NCBI RefSeq assembly: GCF_902500225.1
Contig: NZ_LR722664.1
Coordinates: 41,076 to 105,075, forward strand
Direction: 5' to 3'
Length of the DNA: 64,000 nt
Source: Buttiauxella massiliensis
GTDB lineage: Bacteria; Pseudomonadota; Gammaproteobacteria; Enterobacterales; Enterobacteriaceae
Shown: positions 36,373-45,557 of the stretch, one piece after another
Layout of the letters: the number at the start of each line of letters is the position of its first letter
How positions within the stretch are numbered: position 1 is the stretch's first letter
Program-made: the position numbers and the translations under genes
Notes under the pieces: generated by a model
Told to the model about the DNA's origin: nothing
What the model saw: the letters and a program-made list of their open reading frames with translations, nothing else
Databases searched by the model: none

Positions 36373-37308
36373 ATGAACAAAAACTTTAATCCTGCTGGCG
36401 ACCGTATAGCCATTTTGCAAACCTTTGTGCGAATCGTTGAGAGCGGCAGCCTTTCAGCCGCAGCCGCACAAATGGATACTACCCAGCCAACAATAAGCCG
36501 ACGCTTGCAAAGCCTCGAACAAATGCTTGGCGTTAAGTTAATCCAGCGTACGACCCACACCATGAAGCTGACTGATGATGGCGAACGCTGCTATCAGCAT
36601 GCCCGTAGGTTGATTGAAAACTGGCACCTTCTGGAAGATGAAGTCAGTGGCGCCAGGGATGAACCTGCCGGGGTGCTGCGCGTACGTGCGCCACACGCAT
36701 TCGGGCAGGATCAGCTGATTGGGCCGCTTGGCGATTACCTGGCGCGCTATCCGCAAATCAATATTGAGTGGATTCTCAACGATCGTTCGCCGGATTTTAT
36801 CCCTGAAGGGATTGATTGCGCGATTCATGTTGGGGCAATCACCGATCCTTCAGTGGTTGCCATCCTACTGGCCGAAGTGCCGCGTATCGTGGTGGCTGCT
36901 CCTTCACTACTTGCAAGCTATGGGCCGGTCAATGAAGCCGCGGATCTGGTGAAATTCCCCTGGGTGGCACTGAGTAGTTTTTATCGTAATGAAGTGACGT
37001 TAAACGAGGTAACCAGCGGCGACCCTTTCCGCTTCGATATTACCCCAAGGCTGAGCACTGATAGCCTGTATGCGGTGCGCAAGGCAGCTTTAAACGGGTT
37101 GGGTGTAGGGATGGTTTCTTCATGGGTCGTGAAAGAGGATTTGGCGGAAGGCACGTTGCAGCATGTTCTCCCTAACTGGCAGGCCGCACCTCTACCCATC
37201 TATCTGCTCTATCCTTACGCGAGTTACTACCCGGCCCGTCTGCGCAAATTTATTGAGCTAATGAAAGAGGTGATGCCAAGTCTAACCGGCACCCGATCTG
37301 CGCGTTAA
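36373..37308 (+). CDS. LysR-family transcriptional regulator
   Basis: 311 residues. Winged helix RIAILQTFVRIVESGSLSAA...TTQPTISRRLQSLEQMLGV, of the AaeR/PtxR-like branch, with a substrate-binding-like domain after it (RVRAPHAFGQDQLIGPLGDY). It is divergent from the MFS exporter and most likely controls it. The overlap of start regions with the exporter's upstream frame leaves room for shared operators. Confidence 0.88.
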   Translation: MNKNFNPAGDRIAILQTFVRIVESGSLSAAAAQMDTTQPTISRRLQSLEQMLGVKLIQRTTHTMKLTDDGERCYQHARRLIENWHLLEDEVSGARDEPAGVLRVRAPHAFGQDQLIGPLGDYLARYPQINIEWILNDRSPDFIPEGIDCAIHVGAITDPSVVAILLAEVPRIVVAAPSLLASYGPVNEAADLVKFPWVALSSFYRNEVTLNEVTSGDPFRFDITPRLSTDSLYAVRKAALNGLGVGMVSSWVVKEDLAEGTLQHVLPNWQAAPLPIYLLYPYASYYPARLRKFIELMKEVMPSLTGTRSAR

Positions 37309-37333
37309 TCAGGCCGTAAGCCATTTCCCTTTT

Positions 37334-38305
37334 TCAGTACGTCACATTAATGGTGACGGTATCGGCGTAATTATCCGGGGCGTAATTTGCATTGGGTACG
37401 GTTGCGTAAACGGTATATGCAGTGGTCGATCCGGTACCGGTGCCATTGACACTGTTTGCTGTAATACTTCCCCATGGAGTCCCGGCCTGGCCCGACGTTG
37501 AACGCAACTGATACGGGACTAAATCGGTATTGCTCCCGCTCCCGCTGGTTTTCATTTGTCCGCTGCCTGTGGTACTGCCGTTCGAGGGACTAAGCCCTAT
37601 CGAATAAGGGGTATTATTCGAGCAGGCGACACCAAGAGTATTACTCGATGCGATATTGGATTGATTCATTGTTACCGGGCCAATACTTATATTATTGACG
37701 AAGCTAATGTTGCATTGCTTGGTCACGACTGCGGTCACGTTAAACGGGAAACTCGGGCCGGTTCCATTGCCGCAGTCAGCTGGGGGGAGAGCCAGGCCTG
37801 TATTCGTGGTAACACTTGCGGTGGCTGAATTAAAAACATCTAAATAGCTACCGGGAGCGGCGGTGATTTGGGGTGTCGTAAGCTTTGCGTAAACCGTCAG
37901 ACTACCCGTTACTGGCGTGAGATTGAGGAGCGTTATTTGGGCCATGGGAGGAGGGGTTCCAGCCTGGTTCTGATTTCCCCAAACGACAGTATGAGCTTGG
38001 TTTTGATAGAGTTGATAGTTTAATGTGCTGGCTGGTGGGCCAGCAAAAGACATGCCGTGAGGGTTAGTCTGGCCATTACTCGACGCGCCAATATTAAAGC
38101 AAAGAGTAATCGCGCTAAGCACATCTGTAAGGACTTTGCTGCACGAATAGCTGAATGTCATCGACGTTTCAGCACCTGTGCTGGACAGTGGATTTACATT
38201 CCCAAAATTAATGGGTTGCACGCCACTTATTGAGCAACTCAGCGCGTGGCTAACACCAGGACACAAACTTAAGGCTGCAAAGAAAAATAACTCTCTTAAA
38301 CGCAT
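37334..38305 (-). CDS. Csu-type pilus tip protein with two spore coat U domains
   Basis: 323 residues. Signal peptide to about residue 21 (LSLCPGVSHA). Two SCPU domains: about 22-170 and 190-323, the second ending with YTVYATVPNANYAPDNYADT, close to the pilin end. A two-domain subunit, last in the operon, matches the CsuE tip adhesin of archaic chaperone-usher pili, which binds surfaces through hydrophobic loops. Comes 41 nt after the usher. Confidence 0.82.
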   Translation of the reverse strand: MRLRELFFFAALSLCPGVSHALSCSISGVQPINFGNVNPLSSTGAETSMTFSYSCSKVLTDVLSAITLCFNIGASSNGQTNPHGMSFAGPPASTLNYQLYQNQAHTVVWGNQNQAGTPPPMAQITLLNLTPVTGSLTVYAKLTTPQITAAPGSYLDVFNSATASVTTNTGLALPPADCGNGTGPSFPFNVTAVVTKQCNISFVNNISIGPVTMNQSNIASSNTLGVACSNNTPYSIGLSPSNGSTTGSGQMKTSGSGSNTDLVPYQLRSTSGQAGTPWGSITANSVNGTGTGSTTAYTVYATVPNANYAPDNYADTVTINVTY

Positions 38306-38346
38306 ACAGGTTTCCTTTCTCTTAGGAAGTCCAATTCATCTCGTCC

Positions 38347-40713
38347 TTAGCGACAAACGAGTGGGCCAAGTTGCACAATGCTTGCAGCCTTCTGCGGGTA
38401 ATCGAACTGCACGGAGCAAGTGCCTTTGGAAGCCATCACTTTTAATGTGTTATGCAGCTCCAGCGTATCGAAATAAACCAGACCATCAAAACCCACGATG
38501 GTTTGCTGGCTTTGCTTAGCATTCAGCTCTACCTGTGTCCCTTCCTCAATCGGTTTTCCTTGTGCATCAACCACGATTATTTGCGCGGCTCGAACCGGTG
38601 TAATACCAAATTTGACCAGCGAGCCAGAACGGTCGGCAGGTGTTGCGTAAGCATTAACCTGGTCGATACGCGTATTGGCGGGTAAGTTCATCGGGTCGAT
38701 GCTTAACAGATTATTTTCATAGCTTTTAATTGGCGTCACTAACAGCAAGCCCTGGCTGTTGCTGGTGCCGATGAGATTGTTTTGTAGTTTGATGGGTAAA
38801 TCAGGAATACCGTCGGTGGATACAACAGCAAAGCCATCATCAATTGTGCGCGCGGCAAACAAACCGCCCCCCATCATCACCAGGGAGCCGCTACCACCAG
38901 CATAGGCATACTGTGTATCTGAGGTGCGGTTAAAACCGCTGTAAACTTTGCCATAGCGACCCAGGTAACCCAGCTCTCCCTGGCCGTTTTGTTGGGAGGA
39001 TTGTTGGCTAGCTGCAAGGTTCCAACCCCAACCCCCATCTGAAGGTTGGGTGCGGCTGGCATTAAGCATATAACCGTTTTCATCATTCGTGCGTTGTACT
39101 GTGCTGCTGGCGGTAAGGTTATTACTAAGGATAAATGTGGCAGTCAGGTAGAGGTTCCGATCCCGGCTGTCGTCTACGTTTTGATTCACGCCAGCAGTGA
39201 GGTAGATATTATTTGCCACCGCGGCATACCAGTTCGCACCCGCGTAACGTACTGAAGTTTCCTGTGGGTAGCGATATTGCAGGTAGCTCAGACTGACATT
39301 GCCATATGAGGGCATGTTGTACCCAACAACAACATTGCTATTAAGTGATGGCGGTGCTGAACCATAGCGGCTGGCGATATCACGGTAATCACCTGCGGTG
39401 GCAATCGTCGAGGTGCTGAAGTTAAAATTGCTGCCAATCCAGCGATAACCCAGGCTATACAATATTCCGTTGTCACCCGCATCGGTGCTCATAGCCAGAG
39501 CCGTTGATAGAGTGCCAACACGACCGCCAGGTATCCAGTCCATACTGAATCCAGAATTGAGCAACTGTTTGCTTACCTCAGAATGAACGCCACCTGTAAA
39601 ACTGTTACTGATACCCCGCCGCCAGGTTCCACTAAAAGAAGGTGTGCTGGCGTAATCAAATGAAGAGATTCCGTAATTTTCGCGTACCACACCCAATTCA
39701 GCTGACCATTGTGTCAGCCCTTCGCGTAATAGTTGCTGATCCTGATAAAAGGAAAAGCTCTGTGTCGTCGTTCGACCTAACGCATCAGTCATATTCACCT
39801 GTGCGTAGCCCGCACCGCTGATATTAGGCTGGGTGTTGATTTCAAAATTACCCGCAGGTACTTCGCCGTTATAATATTTCATGCCATTTATAAATAATTC
39901 CACATTTGACGGTACCGTTGCCGAACCTAAAAAAGAGGGTAGTGGTGTGGTCGGCATATTAGGTTGCAGGTTGAAATCAGTGCCTATTTGAATACCCGCG
40001 ATGCGTGTCGGGCGCGACCATGTGAGGCTACTGGTGAGTGTGTCACCGAGGGTTAAGCTAAGGAGGCTGTCAGGAAACGATGACCGCCACTGCGTATCAA
40101 GACGACTGAAATTGTTATCGGCCGTAACTCCATCAGTTTGCGTGGAGTATTGAGTTAATTGAGTCGAGCTCAGCACCCCAGCAGAATTAAATGCGCGTAA
40201 TTCAGTAAAGCTGCTGACGTTACTTCCATCGCCTTGGGCTGCGTAAACATCATAATTGAGTAACATCCCCCGTGATGTGGAGACGACTGGCGGAGGAATA
40301 TCAACTTGATTGAGTTTGGTGGTATTTAAATTCAAGGTGCTAAGAGGGGCGGTCAATTTCAGTGTTTGTAATGAAACATCATAATCAAATTGTAATTGAC
40401 TTAAACTATCCAGACGAATCGATTGGGCCGATTCACCAGGTAATTTAAACCCTATTTTTTGTAGTGTTTCTTTGTTGCTATATAATTTACCTGCAAGCTC
40501 ACGAAAATGTTCGATGCCAATATGGTTTCCATTCAAAGTAACATCAAGATACAAGTCTATTGCATTAGGATGCTCGTTATCGTTACTAATCACCGGTGTG
40601 ATGGAATTATTATCATTGGCCGAGGTGATTCCTGGCGCTAACATTCCACCGAGCAGAAGAACTATCATTATTCTAATGATTACCTTAAAGTTCCTGCACC
40701 TTTTTTTGTCCAT
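38347..40713 (-). CDS. Csu-type outer-membrane usher
   Basis: 788 residues. Signal peptide near the N-terminus (IMIVLLLGGMLAPGITSA). FimD/PapC-type usher: N-terminal periplasmic domain (LYLDVTLNGNHIGIEHFREL), 24-stranded barrel with the plug region (FINGMKYYNGEVPAGNFEI) and C-terminal domains (GTQVELNAKQSQQTIVGFDG). It builds and secretes the pilus. Its start overlaps the chaperone gene by 29 nt. Confidence 0.9.
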   Translation of the reverse strand: MDKKRCRNFKVIIRIMIVLLLGGMLAPGITSANDNNSITPVISNDNEHPNAIDLYLDVTLNGNHIGIEHFRELAGKLYSNKETLQKIGFKLPGESAQSIRLDSLSQLQFDYDVSLQTLKLTAPLSTLNLNTTKLNQVDIPPPVVSTSRGMLLNYDVYAAQGDGSNVSSFTELRAFNSAGVLSSTQLTQYSTQTDGVTADNNFSRLDTQWRSSFPDSLLSLTLGDTLTSSLTWSRPTRIAGIQIGTDFNLQPNMPTTPLPSFLGSATVPSNVELFINGMKYYNGEVPAGNFEINTQPNISGAGYAQVNMTDALGRTTTQSFSFYQDQQLLREGLTQWSAELGVVRENYGISSFDYASTPSFSGTWRRGISNSFTGGVHSEVSKQLLNSGFSMDWIPGGRVGTLSTALAMSTDAGDNGILYSLGYRWIGSNFNFSTSTIATAGDYRDIASRYGSAPPSLNSNVVVGYNMPSYGNVSLSYLQYRYPQETSVRYAGANWYAAVANNIYLTAGVNQNVDDSRDRNLYLTATFILSNNLTASSTVQRTNDENGYMLNASRTQPSDGGWGWNLAASQQSSQQNGQGELGYLGRYGKVYSGFNRTSDTQYAYAGGSGSLVMMGGGLFAARTIDDGFAVVSTDGIPDLPIKLQNNLIGTSNSQGLLLVTPIKSYENNLLSIDPMNLPANTRIDQVNAYATPADRSGSLVKFGITPVRAAQIIVVDAQGKPIEEGTQVELNAKQSQQTIVGFDGLVYFDTLELHNTLKVMASKGTCSVQFDYPQKAASIVQLGPLVCR

Positions 40714-41404
40714 TTATAGTAACTTCTAATTTGCTTCCAGGGGCAGTATCCGAGGCAGGAAAAGGCAATTTCCAGCGCATGGTAGCGCCTGGAAGAACGT
40801 ATCCCAATAGCCCCTGTGTTATCTCTTTTCTTCTACCTTGCGTGTTGATATATGAAGCACCAGACAACTGAGCATGGCTATTCCCCTGATTGCTCACTTC
40901 AAGAAATGCTTCACCACCAATACGTTGGATTCCCCACTGCAATTTTGCTGAATGCTCGCTGGTACCCTTCGGTTGAATAAAAACGGGAACTGAATAATGC
41001 AAAACGAACTGAATTTTATTCTTTTGTAGTTCGGCTGGAGGGAGTTCATTGATTGACAGCCTATAAGCTTCCTCCACAGTATTTGAGGCGGGCCCCATGT
41101 GAATCACTCGAATTAACTGTTTCTCTCCGGGTGCCAGTTTGAGCATTGGCGGGCTAATAACCAGATTCTGAGAAGAGTTGAGCTGGTCTTCATAACTTTG
41201 CTGGTTCCAGCTATAAACGCGAACTTGCGCATTTATAGTCTCTTCACCCTGGTTCATTAACCAGATGCCATCAGCATTTTGTATACTTTGTAGGGTCAGT
41301 GTCACAGGCGAAACTTGTAGACCGCTTGCCACTGTATTTTGTGGAAAGATTGCCGCCAATAACAGGCTCATCACCCCAACAGCCGTTCGCGTCTGTGGCT
41401 TCAT
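40685..41404 (-). CDS. Csu-type periplasmic pilus chaperone
   Basis: 239 residues. Signal peptide to about residue 26 (AAIFPQNTVA). Two Ig-like domains, with the G1-strand region NKIQFVLHYSVPVFIQP and the conserved APGEKQLIRV, as in PapD-type chaperones. It caps and folds the U-domain subunits by donor strand complementation. It overlaps the usher and lies 21 nt after the pilin. Confidence 0.88.
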   Translation of the reverse strand: MKPQTRTAVGVMSLLLAAIFPQNTVASGLQVSPVTLTLQSIQNADGIWLMNQGEETINAQVRVYSWNQQSYEDQLNSSQNLVISPPMLKLAPGEKQLIRVIHMGPASNTVEEAYRLSINELPPAELQKNKIQFVLHYSVPVFIQPKGTSEHSAKLQWGIQRIGGEAFLEVSNQGNSHAQLSGASYINTQGRRKEITQGLLGYVLPGATMRWKLPFPASDTAPGSKLEVTINGQKKVQEL

Positions 41405-41425
41405 TTTTATAAATAACCCTTTATA

Positions 41426-41956
41426 TTAATAATTTACGTTAACGGTTACGGTGTCTGCATAGCTATCAGGTGCGAAGTTGGCGCTGGCGGCAACTGCATA
41501 AACCGTATAGGTTTGCGCCACTCCTGAACCAGTTCCCCCAACACCGTTACCTACTGCTGTGGTGGTGGCAGTATTGCCCCAGACGGGACCTGTGCCTGAT
41601 GTTTGATGTAACTGATAAGGGACTTTATCGCTGTTTGTTCCACTGTTAGCGACTGATGACATAGACCCAGCACCTGTTGTATTGCCTCCATTAGCTGTGG
41701 ATGGTGCAAGGCCGATGAAATAAGGAGTGGTTCTTGAGCACTGGACAGTAAAGGAGCTATTCCCGGCTGTGTTAGTTGCATTGCTAGCGACAGAGCCCAG
41801 ATTAATATTTGCGCCCGCACCTGTGGTTACAACGCAAGATGCAGTAATAGTAATTTGTACCTGAAATGTGTTGGTGGCCACGACGGCATTTGCAGATGGA
41901 ACAAAAGCAAAAATCATGAAAGGAAAAAATATGCGCATTTTAATGATTGATTTCAT
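41426..41956 (-). CDS. Csu-type major pilin (spore coat U domain)
   Basis: 176 residues from ATG 41956, with AGGTG about 7 nt upstream; the frame continues 12 codons further with no signal. Signal peptide MRIFFPFMIFAFVPSANA. One SCPU domain (FQVQITITASCVVTTGAGAN, ending SANFAPDSYADTVTVNVNY). Likely the polymerising subunit (CsuA/B-like). The operon has only pilin, chaperone, usher and tip; the extra CsuA and CsuB subunits of Acinetobacter are not present. Confidence 0.85.
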   Translation of the reverse strand: MKSIIKMRIFFPFMIFAFVPSANAVVATNTFQVQITITASCVVTTGAGANINLGSVASNATNTAGNSSFTVQCSRTTPYFIGLAPSTANGGNTTGAGSMSSVANSGTNSDKVPYQLHQTSGTGPVWGNTATTTAVGNGVGGTGSGVAQTYTVYAVAASANFAPDSYADTVTVNVNY

Positions 41957-42560
41957 ATCTTTGCACCTATTCAGATACCTGCAGTTTGTCAATAATGCAT
42001 ACGGATGAATGTTGTATGTCTATTAAAACCATAGAATGAGGTGCATATTTATGCCAATTTCAGGATGTATTAAGTTTTTTAATATGATCAGATGCGCACT
42101 TTAAGTTTTATTAGGTGAGTTTGATTATTACATGCAGAAAATTCTGCTATAAGTCATTTCGGCCTGAAATGCTGGATATAAAAACTGGCAATAATGTAAT
42201 AATTTCAGATGTAAACAATCACAAAGGTAAAGGGATTGTAATTGCTTAACATTCTAATTCAGAAAGATATTCTTTATTTAGATGACGTAATAGAACAAGG
42301 TTGGGATTATTGAAAATGGGAATGCGTGAAGTGTTTTTGGTGGCAGACTACTCACCTCGTTGAGGTTAATATATGTTGATGTGACCGAAATTATTCGGTT
42401 GTTTGAAAAGGAAATAGAGCTAAAACTTCGGTCCAGACATCAAATTCCACTATTAAAAATAATCAAACCTTAGTCGAAAAACATTAAGCACGTTACAGGG
42501 TGGTGAAGTTACTACTGGATGTTCGTTCATCGGTAATCAAACAACCATGGCCTTCTGATG
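41957..42560. other. AT-rich divergent regulatory region between pilus operon and phoX-like gene
   Basis: About 600 nt without a gene. It should carry the pilus promoter. A perfect palindrome GCAGAAAATTCTGC lies at 42134-42147 and a second, ATTTCGGCCTGAAAT, about 10 nt further on. Their role is unknown. No coding pattern was seen. Confidence 0.5.
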
Positions 42561-42595
42561 CTGTTATAAATGTGTAACAAAACCTTCTTACACTG
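42561..42595 (+). promoter_or_regulatory. Pho box and -10 element for the PhoX-like gene
   Basis: CTGTTATAAATGTGTAAC at 42561-42578 matches 15 of 18 positions of the PhoB box consensus (two CTGTCA-type repeats around an AT spacer). TACACT at 42590-42595 is a plausible -10, 11 nt downstream, the spacing of PhoB-dependent promoters in which the box replaces the -35. Confidence 0.7.
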
Positions 42596-42627
42596 CTCAC
42601 TTCTGATAACAATATCGAAAGGAAGCC

Positions 42628-44595
42628 ATGATGAGCAGACCTCTTAAGCCGTTGTTTAAACAGGAACACAACGACGAAATCAGTAACCGCAGCGCCAACC
42701 CCGTTTTTTCAGATGTTGCCAGTGCGTATTTGAGCCGCCGCCGATTCCTGCAAATGGGTGCAGTCGCGGGCGCCGCAGTAGCCTTCCCGACGTTATTAAA
42801 ATCCCAGGCTGCATGGGCTGTAGAAACGGCTCTGGCACGTCCTTCTTCCCTTGGTTTTACCAGTATTGAAGTTTCAACGGAGGATACCGTGCGGGTGCCG
42901 GAAGGCTACATCGCGCGACCATTTTACCGCTGGGGAGATGCCGTAGGTTTAAAGGGTAACCTGCCGGAATTTAAAACCGACGGCAGTAACACTACTGATG
43001 AACAGGCCGCTCAGGCGGGAATGCACCATGATGGTATGGCATGGTTTAGCTTGCCGCGGGGAGGAACCGATCCCAATCACGGTTTGCTGGCGATGAACCA
43101 CGAATACATCGACAACGGTTTGCTGTTTAAAGACGGCGTGGCGAACTGGAATCTGGATAAAGTGCGCAAGGGCCAAAATGCGATGGGCATTTCGGTTATT
43201 GAAGTGAAAAAAGAGGGCGATAACTGGAGCGTGGTTCGTCCTTCTGAGTTTGCGCGTCGTATTACTGTGAATACACCGATGACCCTCACAGGGCCTGCCA
43301 AAAATCATGCATTAATGCAAACTGCGGACGATCCGCAGGGGCAAAGGGTGCTTGGTACAATGCAAAATTGTGCCAACGGCCATACACCGTGGGGCACTTA
43401 CCTGACTTGCGAAGAAAACTGGTCGGATATTTTCGTTAAAAAAGCTGCGCCAAATGCCCTTGAAAAGCGCTATGGCATCAGCGACAGCGATGAATCCTAT
43501 CGCTGGAACGAAGTCGATCCGCGCTTTAGCGTAGATACAACGCCTAATGAGCCTAACCGTTTCGGTTGGGTGGTAGAAATCGACCCTTATAATCCGTCAT
43601 CGACTCCGCGTAAACATACGGCATTAGGGCGCTTTAAGCATGAAGGCGCTGCGATTACCCTGGCGGCGGATAACCGTGTAGTTGCTTACATGGGTGATGA
43701 TCAGAAATTCGAATACATCTATAAGTTCATTTCTACAAATCAATATGATTCGAGCCTGCGAGATGCTGCCATGGACCTGCTCTCCGAAGGCACGCTGTAT
43801 GTGGCGAAATTCAATGACGATGGGAGTGGCACCTGGCTACCGCTGGTATATGGGCAATCGGGCCTTGATGAAACTAAGGGATTTACCAGTCAGGGTGAGT
43901 TGCTAATTAAAACGCGTCTCGCTGCTGATGCCGTAGGTGCCACAAAAATGGACCGCCCTGAGTGGATTGCGGTCGACTCGCACGCAACGGGCAGTGTCTA
44001 TTGCACCTTGACCAACAATAGTGACCGAGGCAAGGAGGGCAAAGCAGCCGTCGATGCCGCCAACCCGCGCGCTAATAATGTCTACGGCCACATCATGCAC
44101 TGGACGGAAGAGAACGGTGACTCTGCATCAACCGCCTTCAAGTGGGATATCCTGGTGCTAGGCGGCAAGCCGGATAGCGCAGATGAGAAAACCAAAGGCT
44201 CAATGAAGGGGGCAGAGTTTGGTAGTGCAGATGGGTTATCTTTCGACCATCGCGGCGTTCTGTGGATTCAGACTGATGTCTCCTCCAGCACCATCAACAA
44301 AAAAGCCTATGAGGGAATGGGCAACAACCAGATGCTCGCCACTGTTCCAGGTACCAACGAATATCGTCGTTTCCTCACCGGGCCGCGTGGCTGTGAGATA
44401 ACTGGCATCGCCTTTACTCCAGATAACCGCACGCTGTTTATTAATATTCAACACCCCGGTGAACCTAGTGACGATATCAGCGATCCGGCAAACCCGACTG
44501 CCGTCTCCACTTGGCCTGATGGTGATAAAAACAGTCGCCCACGATCTTCCACGGTGGTTATTGTTAAAGCTGATGGTGGAATTATCGGTAGCTAA
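42628..44595 (+). CDS. PhoX-family alkaline phosphatase, Tat-exported
   Basis: 655 residues; start ATG 42628 or the adjacent ATG 42631, with AAAGGAAG upstream. Tat signal LSRRRFLQMGAVAGAAVAFP near residue 35. The DUF839/PhoX pattern is clear: GMAWFSLPRGGTDPNHGLLA, CANGHTPWGTYLTCEENW (the Cys-containing metal site), GRFKHEGAAITLA and LWIQTDVSSS. PhoX enzymes use Ca and Fe to release phosphate from monoesters in the periplasm. The Pho box just upstream suggests induction by phosphate starvation. Monocistronic. Confidence 0.88.
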   Translation: MMSRPLKPLFKQEHNDEISNRSANPVFSDVASAYLSRRRFLQMGAVAGAAVAFPTLLKSQAAWAVETALARPSSLGFTSIEVSTEDTVRVPEGYIARPFYRWGDAVGLKGNLPEFKTDGSNTTDEQAAQAGMHHDGMAWFSLPRGGTDPNHGLLAMNHEYIDNGLLFKDGVANWNLDKVRKGQNAMGISVIEVKKEGDNWSVVRPSEFARRITVNTPMTLTGPAKNHALMQTADDPQGQRVLGTMQNCANGHTPWGTYLTCEENWSDIFVKKAAPNALEKRYGISDSDESYRWNEVDPRFSVDTTPNEPNRFGWVVEIDPYNPSSTPRKHTALGRFKHEGAAITLAADNRVVAYMGDDQKFEYIYKFISTNQYDSSLRDAAMDLLSEGTLYVAKFNDDGSGTWLPLVYGQSGLDETKGFTSQGELLIKTRLAADAVGATKMDRPEWIAVDSHATGSVYCTLTNNSDRGKEGKAAVDAANPRANNVYGHIMHWTEENGDSASTAFKWDILVLGGKPDSADEKTKGSMKGAEFGSADGLSFDHRGVLWIQTDVSSSTINKKAYEGMGNNQMLATVPGTNEYRRFLTGPRGCEITGIAFTPDNRTLFINIQHPGEPSDDISDPANPTAVSTWPDGDKNSRPRSSTVVIVKADGGIIGS

Positions 44596-45031
44596 CAAAA
44601 TAGCCTCTACAGTTGAGCGGAACAGGGATGTTTTGCTCAAAGCCTTAAGAAAAGGTGAGGGGATAACAATAGCAGTCGAATATCTTGCTCTGAAATTTTG
44701 CCGGGCAATGGATCGACGTAGGCTCAATTGAGCACTACCACCCCGTAATACGGCTCCATGTTTGCTGAGATAAGAATATCAGCCACTCAAATATTCATCA
44801 TGAAAATAATACCCGCTAAATATATCAGTTTATAAAATGTAATGCATTTTTGTAATACAGTCATAATTCTGAAAAAGTACTTTATACGGAATTATTATTT
44901 ATCCCCTTAGTTGTTAATGCTATTTTACTCAGAATATTGCCTTGAATTTCCTTCTTATATTAACGTTTGGATTACTGCGCGCGTTTTTTGTCGCCTGTGA
45001 TTTGCCATGGATGCCATAAAAGGAGTTAATT
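44596..45031. other. AT-rich region upstream of the type VI operon
   Basis: 436 nt. The first about 140 nt keep open frames on both strands without a family pattern. A 12-bp palindrome GCTCAATTGAGC lies at 44722-44733. The rest is strongly AT-rich, as expected for an H-NS-silenced promoter of a secretion island, but no clear promoter pair was found. Confidence 0.45.
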
Positions 45032-45526
45032 GTGTCAAGTTCTTTCCAGAATGAAGTACCTAAAGCACGTGTAAACATAAAGTTAGATTTGCACACAGGA
45101 GGGGCACAAAAGAAAGTTGAATTACCACTTAAATTAGTTGTTATGGGTGATTACAGCAACGGGCAGGAGATTCGCCCACTGTCTGAACGTGAAAAGATAA
45201 ACATCAATAAAAATAACTTTAATAGTGTGCTTTCAGAATTTTCCCCCTCTATAAATATTACAGTTGAAAATACCCTTGCGGGTGATGGTTCACAAGAAAA
45301 CGTCCAGCTTTCTTTCAGTGAGATGAAAGATTTTGAGCCAGAACAAGTTGCTCGACAGATCCCGCAATTAAAAGCCATGCTGGCCATGCGTAATTTATTA
45401 CGCGACCTTAAATCTAATTTATTGGATAACGTTACTTTTCGAAAGGAGCTTGAAAATATCTTGAAAGACCCATCGCTGAGCAATGAACTGCGCGATGAAC
45501 TTAATGCCCTCGCACCGAAAGCGTAA
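45032..45526 (+). CDS. tssB: Type VI sheath small subunit TssB (VipA)
   Basis: 164 residues from GTG 45032 with AAAGGAG upstream. Pattern PKARVNIKLDLHTGGAQKKV and LPLKLVVMGDYSNGQE is standard for TssB/VipA; the C-terminal helix pair (LLRDLKSNLLDNVTFRKEL) completes the fold. With TssC it forms the contractile sheath. First gene of the visible type VI operon. Confidence 0.95.
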   Translation: MSSSFQNEVPKARVNIKLDLHTGGAQKKVELPLKLVVMGDYSNGQEIRPLSEREKININKNNFNSVLSEFSPSINITVENTLAGDGSQENVQLSFSEMKDFEPEQVARQIPQLKAMLAMRNLLRDLKSNLLDNVTFRKELENILKDPSLSNELRDELNALAPKA

Positions 45527-45557
45527 CCCTCCCGAATTAACGGATTAACACGAGATA

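Noticed and set aside
42541..42627. Other promoters or an RNA gene in the phoX leader
   Set aside because: Only the Pho-box and -10 elements have support; no stable fold or terminator was seen.
44459..44731. Plus-strand frame over the phoX end and the following 135 nt
   Set aside because: Its first half is a shadow of phoX and the tail (IASTVERNRDVLLKAL) matches nothing I know; no start with a ribosome binding site after phoX.
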